Source: a virus. From it: DNA of 38,425 nt. The notes under the pieces are model-generated. The model did not search any database, was not told the DNA's origin, and saw only the letters and a program-made list of their open reading frames with translations. Positions 31,901 to 38,425 of this stretch are shown here, piece after piece; position 1 is the stretch's first letter, and every line of letters starts with the position of its first letter. Made by a program: the position numbers and the translations under genes. The DNA is taken from positions 1 through 38,425 of IMG/VR virus record IMGVR_UViG_3300000553_000113. One strand, 5' to 3'.

Positions 31901-32994
31901 CTTATTACGCAGTCAGGGAGTCAGCATACGCCAAAGCATACATCCCTTCTGACAATTCTACAAACGGAGCAAGCCTACTCGTTCCTAGTTCGACTCAATA
32001 TCTTACAAATGGTCAGAGCGTAACTTTTACAACTACAGGCACGCTACCATCACCTCTTGTAGTAGGCACAAGCTACACTCTTAATCTCTATGGTGATTAC
32101 ATTTATCTCACCAGTTCAGGAAATCCTGTAATTTTTGCAGTTTCAAATGTTCCTACTCTTGCAAACGGAACAATGACCATGAACAACGCAGTGAATTTCA
32201 CTGCACTTGGTTCAACAACTCTTGCTGTTCCTAATTCTACTTATGAAACAGGGATGCAAGTCATGGTTCGTCCAAATCCAAATGACTCGTTGCCAAATCC
32301 TCTTTCTCCAGAGGCATCATCCACCACAAATTCCTATATCGATGCATTTGTTAATGGAGGAATAGTCAACCTCTACAATGCAAACTCGTATTACGCTCGT
32401 TTTGTAGACGGAAACACAATTTCACTCTACACAACTCAACAGCAAGCAATCGCAGGAGGCACGACAGGATTGGTTACCTACCTTTCCACAGGAAATACTC
32501 TTTCAAGTTCTTTCCAGATTGATGCAATCCTTCCACCAATCCTTGTAAAGTCTGTTGCTCATGTTGAAAAACCACAGACAAACGGATATGTGAGTTTGTA
32601 TGCATACGATTACGGCAGGAACAATGACACAACATTGATTGGTCAATATCATCCTGCTGAAGTAAATCCTCAATATCGCAGAATTCGTATTGGTCAATCA
32701 TGTGCTTGGGCAAGAATCCTGTATCGTGTTAGCCGACCTGACATTACCAGTGTTTACGATTACATTCCTTTAGAGAACACTCGTGCAATTCTTTGTGCTT
32801 TGCACGCAGTTGATCTTGAAGATAAAGATTTCTTTGAACAGGCACAAAAATACATGGCGTTGGCTATCGGTTATCTGCACTCACAGAACGAGAGCATGGA
32901 GGGTCATGCGATGATGCCTCCACAGATTAACAATATCACTTATGGAGATGGAACCGATCCTGTGATTGATTCTGACTTCTATGGCACATACTAA
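28942..32994 (+). CDS. Head-tail adaptor/neck protein with a giant repeat insertion
   Basis: A 1350-residue protein. Residues 1-185 (VSQIIDEASEILATTDQTKV, ITLPRGIEVPLAVNVDG, YFRGRLFQYHVN) and 1195-1350 (YRRIRIGQSCAWARILYRV, CALHAVDLEDKDFFEQAQKY, MMPPQIN) match the two halves of a phage neck/connector family that is normally about 330 residues. Between them are about 1000 residues of beta repeats of two kinds: GSGYTSNP-type with GGGGTGA linkers, and GTLPSPL...YY...NPI-type. The ends argue for a virion connector, the insert for a surface-exposed appendage. Few K or E in the insert, many Thr, Ser, Gly. The stop overlaps the next start as TAATG. Confidence 0.75.
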   Translation: MFVSQIIDEASEILATTDQTKVFRKLTQALQVLMESGHYFHTNAEVDVCTGWDGQTITLPRGIEVPLAVNVDGSPSYFRGRLFQYHVNKGGMYSPVSWAWDDRGFVATLMDIKLPSQLIAVAEHQSDVGKTLRILGNDSNNRPLRSTAADGTPVDGLIIPIHSRSDFPFGTIQPDGVTISTRSASITPISELQSSTAHNFQSGQSVAFTSNSGTIPTGLSSGQTYYVGVVNSLVVQLYQNALDAQNANNPISFSSIVGSTTNGLKLTDARTTQLLTAINLQAIPTISITSANEVTFSLGSATALPSPLVASQVYFAQSLDPSNLQIYGSLADANNQTNPILLTGNSIGGQQQFNVDIRKAMSPVTKLTFSVPDYFSTGDVVEAYTAGGTLPTPLIQGQNYYVYSIDPYNITLHTNSVDASTGSNPIIFTTSGSGQNSIVKLIPASVNVGVTNNVAYTPSAFSLQTPTGSGASALAVAVGSVTAVSITAAGSGYNSAPTINFTAPPAPPTGTNQETRVAQGYAVMVGSGSSQTVGSIVITDGGLGYTSAPAITFSGGSPTTTASATATLTKSFISYFLILSGGSNYTTAPQVTITGGGGTGATATASVANGQLTAINIVTEGTGYTSNPSVTLTPSTGVFVQFASTGTLPSPLVAGTAYRAEAPLSSTNGTFTIKDASFNPVTITDNGSGQFYIQLSRTFAVTFNNEWSGDFSGNTNGDKLYFSSDYLFPATNSSLGYGYITKINNNLAKFFASPTDATAGLPVKTGSVVVTNGGYGYSNSPSVSSSGGGGSGATFSASVTGGVTSYTISKSGAGYLTPPVAVFSGGGGTGASAVTTIAGGIVTSIQVQSAGSGYTSNPTLTLGSQWSGAISGVTYVSGQAVILNQQFTATSGNLYTVTTAGTLSSTSPTDTTGNPVLNGTAYVAYAGSGATASVNVTNVISAISVTAGGSNYATMPVLTITDSTGVGATATITDNAIQVTGIGTGQAYYAVRESAYAKAYIPSDNSTNGASLLVPSSTQYLTNGQSVTFTTTGTLPSPLVVGTSYTLNLYGDYIYLTSSGNPVIFAVSNVPTLANGTMTMNNAVNFTALGSTTLAVPNSTYETGMQVMVRPNPNDSLPNPLSPEASSTTNSYIDAFVNGGIVNLYNANSYYARFVDGNTISLYTTQQQAIAGGTTGLVTYLSTGNTLSSSFQIDAILPPILVKSVAHVEKPQTNGYVSLYAYDYGRNNDTTLIGQYHPAEVNPQYRRIRIGQSCAWARILYRVSRPDITSVYDYIPLENTRAILCALHAVDLEDKDFFEQAQKYMALAIGYLHSQNESMEGHAMMPPQINNITYGDGTDPVIDSDFYGTY
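29500..32520 (+). repeat. Protein-level beta-repeat array inside the adaptor gene
   Basis: Two interleaved repeat families are visible in the translation. Family A: GSGYNSAPTINF, GLGYTSAPAITF, GSNYTTAPQVTI, GTGYTSNPSVTL, GYGYSNSPSVSS, GAGYLTPPVAVF, GSGYTSNPTLTL, GSNYATMPVLTI, often followed by GGGGTGA. Family B: GTIPTGLSSGQTYY, SALPSPL-like, GTLPTPLIQGQNYYV and GTLPSPLVAGTAY, each with a later NPI/NPV strand. Such arrays grow and shrink by recombination and are typical of receptor-binding or glycan-facing surfaces. Confidence 0.75.
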
Positions 32995-35135
32995 TGAAAT
33001 CTCCAAACATCACAGCAGGGAGACAACACAAAGTCACTGCGGCATGGATTCATGGTGTAAATAGCGTCAGAAACCCTTGGACACTCCCTCCTGATCAATT
33101 CAAATGGGGAGTAAATCTTAATTGCAGAGGAGGAATAGCTCAAACTCGCAACGGATTCGGAATGCGGCTATCTCTTCCAAACGGAAATTTCCAAGGTGGG
33201 ATAATTTTCAAGTCAAACAAGCAATTTACTGCTCAATCAAGCGTTACAAATCTTTCTGGAGTAGTTATCAATACTCCCAATCAAATATACACTCCAGAAG
33301 GAACAGGAATCACGGCAACTGAACAGCATTATGCGGTTTTTTGCGTTGATGGGAAAGTTTACTGGTCACCTTTTCCTTTAGTTCAGCCTGAATCGTGGAC
33401 TGACTATCAGTTAACAGGCATCACGCTTGATCCAAATGTTCCAGAGGTCAATTTCTGCATCGCAACGCAGTCTGCACAACTGAATAACACGACAAGTTCA
33501 ACATCTGTCACTCCTTCACACAAAATCCTTATCATTCAAGACGGAATAAGCAAACCTGCATATTGGGATGGGTCAGATAAAACAGGTGGACAATCCACGA
33601 GTATGCCAATCGGATATTGGATGGCATATTCAGGAAATCGTTTGTGGATAGCAAATGGGAATATCGTATCTGCCTCTGATTTAGCCAATCCTCTAGGATG
33701 GACAGAAAGGACGCAGGGAGCAGGGAGAGGAGATTTCAATATAGAAGGTGTAGTGACAGGATTGTGCGACTACATCGGTCAGAACACTCAAACCAATCTG
33801 TTTGTTTTCACAAACAAATCAACTTACACGCTAGAAAGCGGAGTTTTAGATAGAGCAATGTGGGCTACCACAGCAAATTTCCAATCTACGCTTTTCCCTA
33901 CGGTCGGTTGCATCGCAGGAAAGAGTATTGCCTTCCAAGCAGGAATGATGTGGTGGTACTCACAGGGAGGTCTAGTCAGCGTCGATGTCGCTACATCAAA
34001 TTATTTGTCTAGTCAGGTGTTGTTCAAAGATACCGAGATGGCAAAAGCAAAACGATTGATGGCATCTGACTACACAGGAATTTGTGCGGCATCGTTTGAA
34101 AACTATTTGATGGTTTCAATTCCTTACCTTGAGCCTCTCAATAGTGCCACGATGGTCTTGGATTATGCGGCGGCAAGTGAGTGGAGAGATGGAAAGATAC
34201 CAGCATGGGCAGGAGTTTGGAACGGAATCAGACCTATCAACTGGTCAAGTGATGTGATTGATAGCCAACCTCGCATATTCGCTTTTTCAGTCGATTACGC
34301 ACCTACAAACGATGGTTCATTTAATCATTTGTGGGAAGCATTCTTGCCAGAGAGATATGACACATATCTTCACATCAATCAGGACGGCACAACTCAAGAT
34401 TACATCAGCAGGATTTATTGTCAGATGGAGACTGCTTTGCTAGGTGATGAAATGGATCTCAAGCAAATAGCTTACGGAGATTTAGACTGCTCACAAATTG
34501 CAGGTACGGTAGATGTAAAAGTTTCGTATCGTGGCACAAAAGGAACATATCAACCGATCCTGAATACAAGGATTCTTGCTGTAAATGATGCCTATCAATA
34601 CGACACAAGTTCCAGTGATTCTACTATCAATTCTTTAGGGATACTTCAGACGCAACAACGCAGACTAACTACAGAGAATGTTCAACGCAATTCAACGGAC
34701 AAGTCTTGCGAATCCCCACTGACTCTGGATGTAGACAAATGTTTTTCTTTCCTAGTGGAATGGTGTGGTCAATTCGGTTTGGATTCGATTCGTATGTACA
34801 TGGATCCGTGGCCTGACAAATCAGTTGGAATGCCTAGTTCTAATGAAACGACAGGATGTGTCGTGGGAGAAAACGGATCAACAATCAATGTGAACTTAAA
34901 CCCTGCACCACAGGAATCAGCAGGTAATAAAATTACAACTTGGAATAGCACACAAACACGAACCTACACAAACAGGTGCAACTCTGGTTCAGTTCCTGCT
35001 GTTTCTGCTACGGCAACGGCATCGTATGTTTCTTACATCTCACAGACTGATGCAGACACACAGGCAGGAATGCTAGCGTTGCAAAATGCTACTAATGCCG
35101 CTAATCAGTATCGAAACGCACATCCTTGCTCATAA
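32994..35135 (+). CDS. Tail nozzle/hub protein (beta-propeller-like)
   Basis: A 713-residue protein. Several blades with W and Y are seen: YWDGSDK-type loops, RLWIANGNIVSASDLANPLGW, DYIGQNTQTNLFVFTNKSTY, MMWWYSQGGLVSVD, NYLMVSIPYLEP, EWRDGKIPAWAGVWNGI. These features and its place after the adaptor match the nozzle or tail tubular B type of podoviruses, which closes the short tail. The C-terminal 80 residues (CNSGSVPAVSATATASYVSY, SQTDADTQAGMLALQNATNA) resemble a DUF5977-like tail. The start overlaps the upstream stop. Confidence 0.7.
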   Translation: MKSPNITAGRQHKVTAAWIHGVNSVRNPWTLPPDQFKWGVNLNCRGGIAQTRNGFGMRLSLPNGNFQGGIIFKSNKQFTAQSSVTNLSGVVINTPNQIYTPEGTGITATEQHYAVFCVDGKVYWSPFPLVQPESWTDYQLTGITLDPNVPEVNFCIATQSAQLNNTTSSTSVTPSHKILIIQDGISKPAYWDGSDKTGGQSTSMPIGYWMAYSGNRLWIANGNIVSASDLANPLGWTERTQGAGRGDFNIEGVVTGLCDYIGQNTQTNLFVFTNKSTYTLESGVLDRAMWATTANFQSTLFPTVGCIAGKSIAFQAGMMWWYSQGGLVSVDVATSNYLSSQVLFKDTEMAKAKRLMASDYTGICAASFENYLMVSIPYLEPLNSATMVLDYAAASEWRDGKIPAWAGVWNGIRPINWSSDVIDSQPRIFAFSVDYAPTNDGSFNHLWEAFLPERYDTYLHINQDGTTQDYISRIYCQMETALLGDEMDLKQIAYGDLDCSQIAGTVDVKVSYRGTKGTYQPILNTRILAVNDAYQYDTSSSDSTINSLGILQTQQRRLTTENVQRNSTDKSCESPLTLDVDKCFSFLVEWCGQFGLDSIRMYMDPWPDKSVGMPSSNETTGCVVGENGSTINVNLNPAPQESAGNKITTWNSTQTRTYTNRCNSGSVPAVSATATASYVSYISQTDADTQAGMLALQNATNAANQYRNAHPCS

Positions 35136-35380
35136 TGCCAACTATTGCACAAGCCAGCATTCCTGTTACGAAATTTGCCAATACCTACATGAGTCCTTAT
35201 GGCAATGATGGTGTTATTCCATTGTATTCCAGTATTCCTATAAATTATCAGACTTCTGGCGATTGTTTGCCTTGCGTTTTGTGCGGAAATTCGATTACTA
35301 GACAAAATACGATTAGTCAAACAGCAACAACATTACAACCAACTACACCTACAGGCATTCAACTAGCAGTAGGAGTATAA
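35135..35380 (+). CDS. 81-residue protein with CxxCxxC motif
   Basis: The ATG at 35135 overlaps the nozzle stop (TAATG); a TTG nine bases earlier is the alternative. The protein is MPTIAQASIPVTKFANTYMS...DCLPCVLCGNSITRQN with a Thr-rich end. The three cysteines (C-x-x-C-x-x-C) could bind a metal or form disulfides. Family unknown; a small tail accessory by position. Confidence 0.65.
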   Translation: MPTIAQASIPVTKFANTYMSPYGNDGVIPLYSSIPINYQTSGDCLPCVLCGNSITRQNTISQTATTLQPTTPTGIQLAVGV

Positions 35381-35384
35381 ATTC

Positions 35385-35771
35385 ATGAGAGATCCAATCA
35401 CATATAAATATGTTCCCAATACTACAGAAGAGTATTCTAAACTCCAAAATTTTGCTGAATCGTTTGAGCATAAAATTACTCCTCATCCGAATGTCAGCAC
35501 TTTTGCTCATTATCGTGGGAACGAACTTTTTGGATACTCTGACCATGTGTTTTTACCTACAATATATCCAGCATTTCATCCCGAATTCACTCGACCAAGA
35601 GATGTAATTCAAGTCATGAGTGATTGGCGTGCTCACACTCAATTATCAGGCAAATTAAGCTACATTGGCGTGCCAATTCCATCAGATAAACAGAGAGCTA
35701 ATTTCCCACATGAAATTATGGGAAAACTTGGACTTGTCAGATTAGAACGAGAAGTATATTCTCCACAATAA
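35385..35771 (+). CDS. 128-residue hypothetical virion-region protein
   Basis: A soluble alpha/beta protein: SKLQNFAESFEHKITPHPNV, FAHYRGNELFGYSDHVFLP, IYPAFHPEFTRPRDVIQV, LSYIGVPIPS, ending LGLVRLEREVYSPQ. The order (strand, GNELFGY hairpin, helix, strand, LGL-x-x-x-x-x-VY) is reminiscent of a GNAT-like protein such as those found among podovirus internal proteins. I cannot see a convincing acetyl-CoA loop, so it remains unassigned. Confidence 0.7.
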   Translation: MRDPITYKYVPNTTEEYSKLQNFAESFEHKITPHPNVSTFAHYRGNELFGYSDHVFLPTIYPAFHPEFTRPRDVIQVMSDWRAHTQLSGKLSYIGVPIPSDKQRANFPHEIMGKLGLVRLEREVYSPQ

Positions 35772-35773
35772 TT

Positions 35774-36730
35774 ATGGGTAGCTCCTCTGTAAATCCTAGT
35801 CAGTATATTTCAACTCCTGATAATGCCACGGAGTTGCAATTATTGGGCAATTTTGGTCAATCGGGTGCAAATGCATTACGAAACCAAAATGCTCTTTTGG
35901 TGGCAGGATCAAAGATGCCATTTGAGACTTACAATCCTGATCTTTTCAGTCCTGTTGGAGCAGGAAATCAGGCAACTCAATTAGCAAATATAGCGGCATA
36001 CAGGAATCGCCAACTTGAGCAACAGCAGAATCCTAGTGCTTATGCGGCTAGGCAAGCATTGTCAAAAGCGGCAGAGCAGGATGTGTCTCCTGATTTTTGG
36101 CAGAAACAGATGGATCAGTGGGCTAAATCAAAAGGTCTAGAAAACGCTTTACAAACAGGGACTGCACCTACTTCATCTTTCGGACAAAGTGCGTTTGCAG
36201 ATGCCGCTACTCCTCAAGGAATGGCATTTAGGAATGCAAACCTTGCACAAGCTCAACAACTTATTGGTAATGCACCTACAGGTGGGTATATCGATCCTGC
36301 GGCGGCAATAGCGGCACAGCAAGCGGCACAAGCACAAGCAGTTCAGGCTAGAAACGCTAGAAATGCGGCAGTTCTCGGTGCTTCTCAAGGAATCAACCAA
36401 TCAAATATGGATTGGATCAACTCGTTGATGGGATCTACCTCAAGTGCGTTGAATGCAAACAATAAAAACTGGCAGAATTACCAACAGGCAATGCTTCAAG
36501 GAGCAGTCAACAATGCGGCATCACGCAATTCCATGTTTGGCAACCTGCTAGGTGCTGGTGGAACACTTGGATCTGCATACATACAAGGAATGGGTGGATT
36601 GGGAGGAGCAGGTGCTGGTGCTGGTGCAGGAGCAGGTGCGATTGGTGCTGATGCTGGAGCAGGTGCTAGCGGAGCAGGAATGAGTTCTGGAATGCTTGAT
36701 GCGGCACTTGCGGCAGATGCGGCGGCATAA
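35774..36730 (+). CDS. Internal virion (ejection-type) protein, Ala/Gln-rich
   Basis: A 318-residue protein starting MGSSSVNPSQYIS. The middle is Gln/Ala-rich helix (AAAIAAQQAAQAQAVQARNA), and the last 60 residues are a Gly/Ala-rich hydrophobic stretch (GAGGTLGSAYIQGMGGLG, GAGAGAGAGAIGADAG). Disordered MG-start plus helices plus a Gly/Ala hydrophobic end fits podovirus ejection proteins that enter the cell envelope with the DNA. Position after the nozzle agrees. The family cannot be named from sequence alone. Confidence 0.65.
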   Translation: MGSSSVNPSQYISTPDNATELQLLGNFGQSGANALRNQNALLVAGSKMPFETYNPDLFSPVGAGNQATQLANIAAYRNRQLEQQQNPSAYAARQALSKAAEQDVSPDFWQKQMDQWAKSKGLENALQTGTAPTSSFGQSAFADAATPQGMAFRNANLAQAQQLIGNAPTGGYIDPAAAIAAQQAAQAQAVQARNARNAAVLGASQGINQSNMDWINSLMGSTSSALNANNKNWQNYQQAMLQGAVNNAASRNSMFGNLLGAGGTLGSAYIQGMGGLGGAGAGAGAGAGAIGADAGAGASGAGMSSGMLDAALAADAAA

Positions 36731-36765
36731 AAATTTAACAAGTGAACAACTAACCGATTAAACTT

Positions 36766-37341
36766 ATGGGTGGACGAAATAGTTTCGCAAGCAGTGTATT
36801 CAATCCAAACAATATGTATGGATGGAATGGAAAAAAAGGTGGAAATGCTAGTCCATTAGCAAATGGTTTTACTGCGAGTCCGGAGTGGATTCAACAAGTC
36901 CAGATGCAACAATTTTTGTCCAATCAAGCCACTCAACAACAGCAACTTCAGAATCAAGCTATTCAGGCAGAACGGCAAGCTATTAAGAATACTGAAATTC
37001 AAAACGCTCAATCGGCTCAAAATCAAGGAGAGCAACAGGCAAAACAGCAGTTGGGTCTGGAAAACCAAGCTCAACAGGCTAAAGATGCTGGTCAATTAGC
37101 CGCAGAACAGAAAATGGCTCAAGGTGCAGGTACTGCCGCAACTGGAGGTGCATACAACATTCCTAATGCCATGACAAATCAACTCTCCAACCTTCGTGGT
37201 GCGGCGGCAGGATTGCCTCAAACTGCGGCTAATCAGGCGGGAAGTCAAATGCCTCCTGTGAATCCAGCAGGAAGCCAAATAGGTAACTCTGCAAACACAA
37301 TTCAGCCTACCAATCAAGGCAAACAATTCGGAGGTTACTAA
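36766..37341 (+). CDS. MGGR-starting Gln-rich internal virion protein
   Basis: A 191-residue protein beginning MGGRNSFASSVFNPNN. Its centre is an extremely Gln-rich helix (MQQFLSNQATQQQQLQNQAI, then AQSAQNQGEQQAKQQLGLEN). The tail is Asn/Gln/Pro/Gly low complexity. Most Gln codons are CAA or CAG in runs, so supply of tRNA-Gln matters; the phage encodes one. Likely an ejection or internal core protein, by neighbours and composition. Confidence 0.65.
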   Translation: MGGRNSFASSVFNPNNMYGWNGKKGGNASPLANGFTASPEWIQQVQMQQFLSNQATQQQQLQNQAIQAERQAIKNTEIQNAQSAQNQGEQQAKQQLGLENQAQQAKDAGQLAAEQKMAQGAGTAATGGAYNIPNAMTNQLSNLRGAAAGLPQTAANQAGSQMPPVNPAGSQIGNSANTIQPTNQGKQFGGY

Positions 37342-37342
37342 A

Positions 37343-38425
37343 ATGGCAACTTCCGTAGAAACAGGAGGTGCTTCATTCAATCCGATTGCAGTATCTGGTT
37401 ATGTTCCACCTCTTGCGGCACTTAAACCTCTTTCTTTCAAGCCAGCAGTAGAGTTTGCTCCGTTGGCAGGATGGTCTGTGCCTAGCAGTCAACCTGAACT
37501 GATTTCAGCAGGATTGCAAACTGGTCTGAATGCTATTTCACGAGGAATTATTGCCAAGTATCAGGATCAAGCGTATGTGCAGGGACAGAAAGAAAGAGGT
37601 CTTGCGGCGGCACAACTTGGAAATGCTCGACTTCAAGAAACTATCCGTCATGACAAAGCAATGGAGAACAGAGTCAACTCTGCACTTCCTCCTGACTATA
37701 CTATTGGAGAAGATGGGCAAAGTGACACAGAACAAACAAGCACGGATGATTCCGATTCAACATTTGCTCCTTCAAACATCGGTGGAGAAAATCCTTTTAA
37801 CACAATAAATCTTCCTGACGATCAGAATGGTTTTGATACAGGTATTCTTCCATTAAGCCGCACAGGATTATCAACTACGGCAAGCAATTATTCAGCAACC
37901 CAAAATCCTGCTCTTGCGGCACTTTCTCAAGTAAATTGGGGTGATGTTTCAGCACAATACAAGGGAGCAGGAACACCAGCAAATAGTTTTGTTCCTACAA
38001 CTACAGCATCATCTGATTGGTTGAGGAATCCAAAAGCAGTTACTGGACAACTTGCGAATCTTGGAGGTATTCCTAATAACGCAATGCCAGTAGTCGGTCA
38101 GATGATAAATCAACTCGGCAACGAACCACAGCAACAACAGCAAACTGCTCCTGCAACAAAACAAACTTGGGGAGTACCTCGTGCGGCATTCAAAGATTAT
38201 CAATCAGCACAGAAATACATTGATTCACAAAGAGGCAATCCTGATTGGTATCCATCAGGAACACCTAAACCTGATAAATTTGGAAACTTCATTATCCCTT
38301 GGAAGGCACAAAATCCTCTTGCAGTTCAACAACACAAGGATTTAGCAAGTCAAAGAGACTCAAGAATCAATTTGCTTATTGGAAATCAACTTTCACAAGA
38401 TCCAAGAAGGTTTGAGGGAGAAGAT
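37343..38425 (+). CDS. Partial large internal virion protein (cut by the right edge)
   Basis: An ATG two bases after the upstream stop opens a frame that stays open for 361 codons to the window edge. It begins MATSVETGGASFNPIAVSG and continues through LQTGLNAISRGIIAKYQDQA, a helical AAAQLGNARLQETIRHDKAM segment and Asn/Gln/Ser-rich parts. Near the edge are WGVPRAAFKDYQSAQKYIDS and NPDWYPSGTPKPDKFGNF. Composition matches the two upstream virion proteins. Function is inferred from position only, and the gene is incomplete. Confidence 0.75.
   Translation, partial: MATSVETGGASFNPIAVSGYVPPLAALKPLSFKPAVEFAPLAGWSVPSSQPELISAGLQTGLNAISRGIIAKYQDQAYVQGQKERGLAAAQLGNARLQETIRHDKAMENRVNSALPPDYTIGEDGQSDTEQTSTDDSDSTFAPSNIGGENPFNTINLPDDQNGFDTGILPLSRTGLSTTASNYSATQNPALAALSQVNWGDVSAQYKGAGTPANSFVPTTTASSDWLRNPKAVTGQLANLGGIPNNAMPVVGQMINQLGNEPQQQQQTAPATKQTWGVPRAAFKDYQSAQKYIDSQRGNPDWYPSGTPKPDKFGNFIIPWKAQNPLAVQQHKDLASQRDSRINLLIGNQLSQDPRRFEGED

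Noticed and set aside
9786-36766. N-myristoylation signals in the MG-starting proteins
   Set aside because: Only some have Ser/Thr at position 6, and bacterial hosts lack the usual N-myristoyltransferase; the shared start needs another explanation.
1-38425. Lysogeny functions or attachment sites
   Set aside because: No integrase, repressor or clear att core was found; the short direct repeat pair around the terminase is not placed like an attachment site.

Overview
The window is one arm of a tailed double-stranded DNA phage genome, most likely a short-tailed (podovirus-type) virus. The order terminase, portal, scaffold, major capsid protein, neck adaptor, beta-propeller-like nozzle and then Q/A-rich internal virion proteins fits that type, and there is no tail-tube, sheath or tape-measure gene. 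Almost everything reads on the plus strand, and gene ends overlap or lie within a few bases of the next start. The exception is a minus-strand gene running off the left edge. Shine-Dalgarno sequences are nearly absent, and many junctions read TAATTATG. This suggests a host that starts translation without SD pairing. A Rz1-like lipoprotein in the lysis block points to a host with an outer membrane. The sequence does not fix the host further. No integrase or repressor is seen.

Layout. 1-226: partial minus-strand gene. 257-2134: large terminase, then a tiny zinc-ribbon gene, a tRNA-Gln(UUG) with its own extended -10 promoter, and a 500-base non-coding stretch with a terminator-like fold and several repeat pairs. 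2894-6774: a small gene, two tandem ParB-like proteins, a TET/JBP-type dioxygenase broken by a one-base frameshift, an alpha-glutamyl/putrescinyl-thymine pyrophosphorylase-like protein (amino-acid:DNA transferase type) and a P-loop kinase of the 5-hydroxymethyl-pyrimidine DNA kinase type. Together these look like a DNA base hypermodification pathway placed between terminase and portal. 6779-13755: Cys-rich protein, portal, several small MG-starting proteins including one with a polyvalent-protein kinase-like domain, and scaffold.

13758-18500: a six-gene sugar cassette (four glycosyltransferase-like proteins, an FkbM methyltransferase and a class I methyltransferase) inserted between scaffold and capsid. 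18501-18738: a non-coding leader full of inverted repeats. 18739-23618: major capsid protein, a 22-bp stem-loop, a C1q-like fibre protein, a decoration-like protein, a glycine-rich protein and a sulfotransferase joined to a virion-type N-terminal domain. 23618-25241: lysis block (holin candidates, lipoprotein, coiled-coil partner, GH108-type endolysin). 25238-38425: phosphoesterase, tail fibre, staple-like protein, a 1350-residue neck adaptor carrying a large repeat insertion, nozzle and internal virion proteins, the last cut by the window edge.

The most unusual points are the hypermodification cassette and its frameshift, a C-terminal AIDxGL-like tail shared by the scaffold and three other proteins, the family of MG[SG]-starting virion proteins, the kinase-like virion-cluster protein, the sugar/methyl cassette and sulfotransferase, and three structured non-coding RNAs around the capsid genes.
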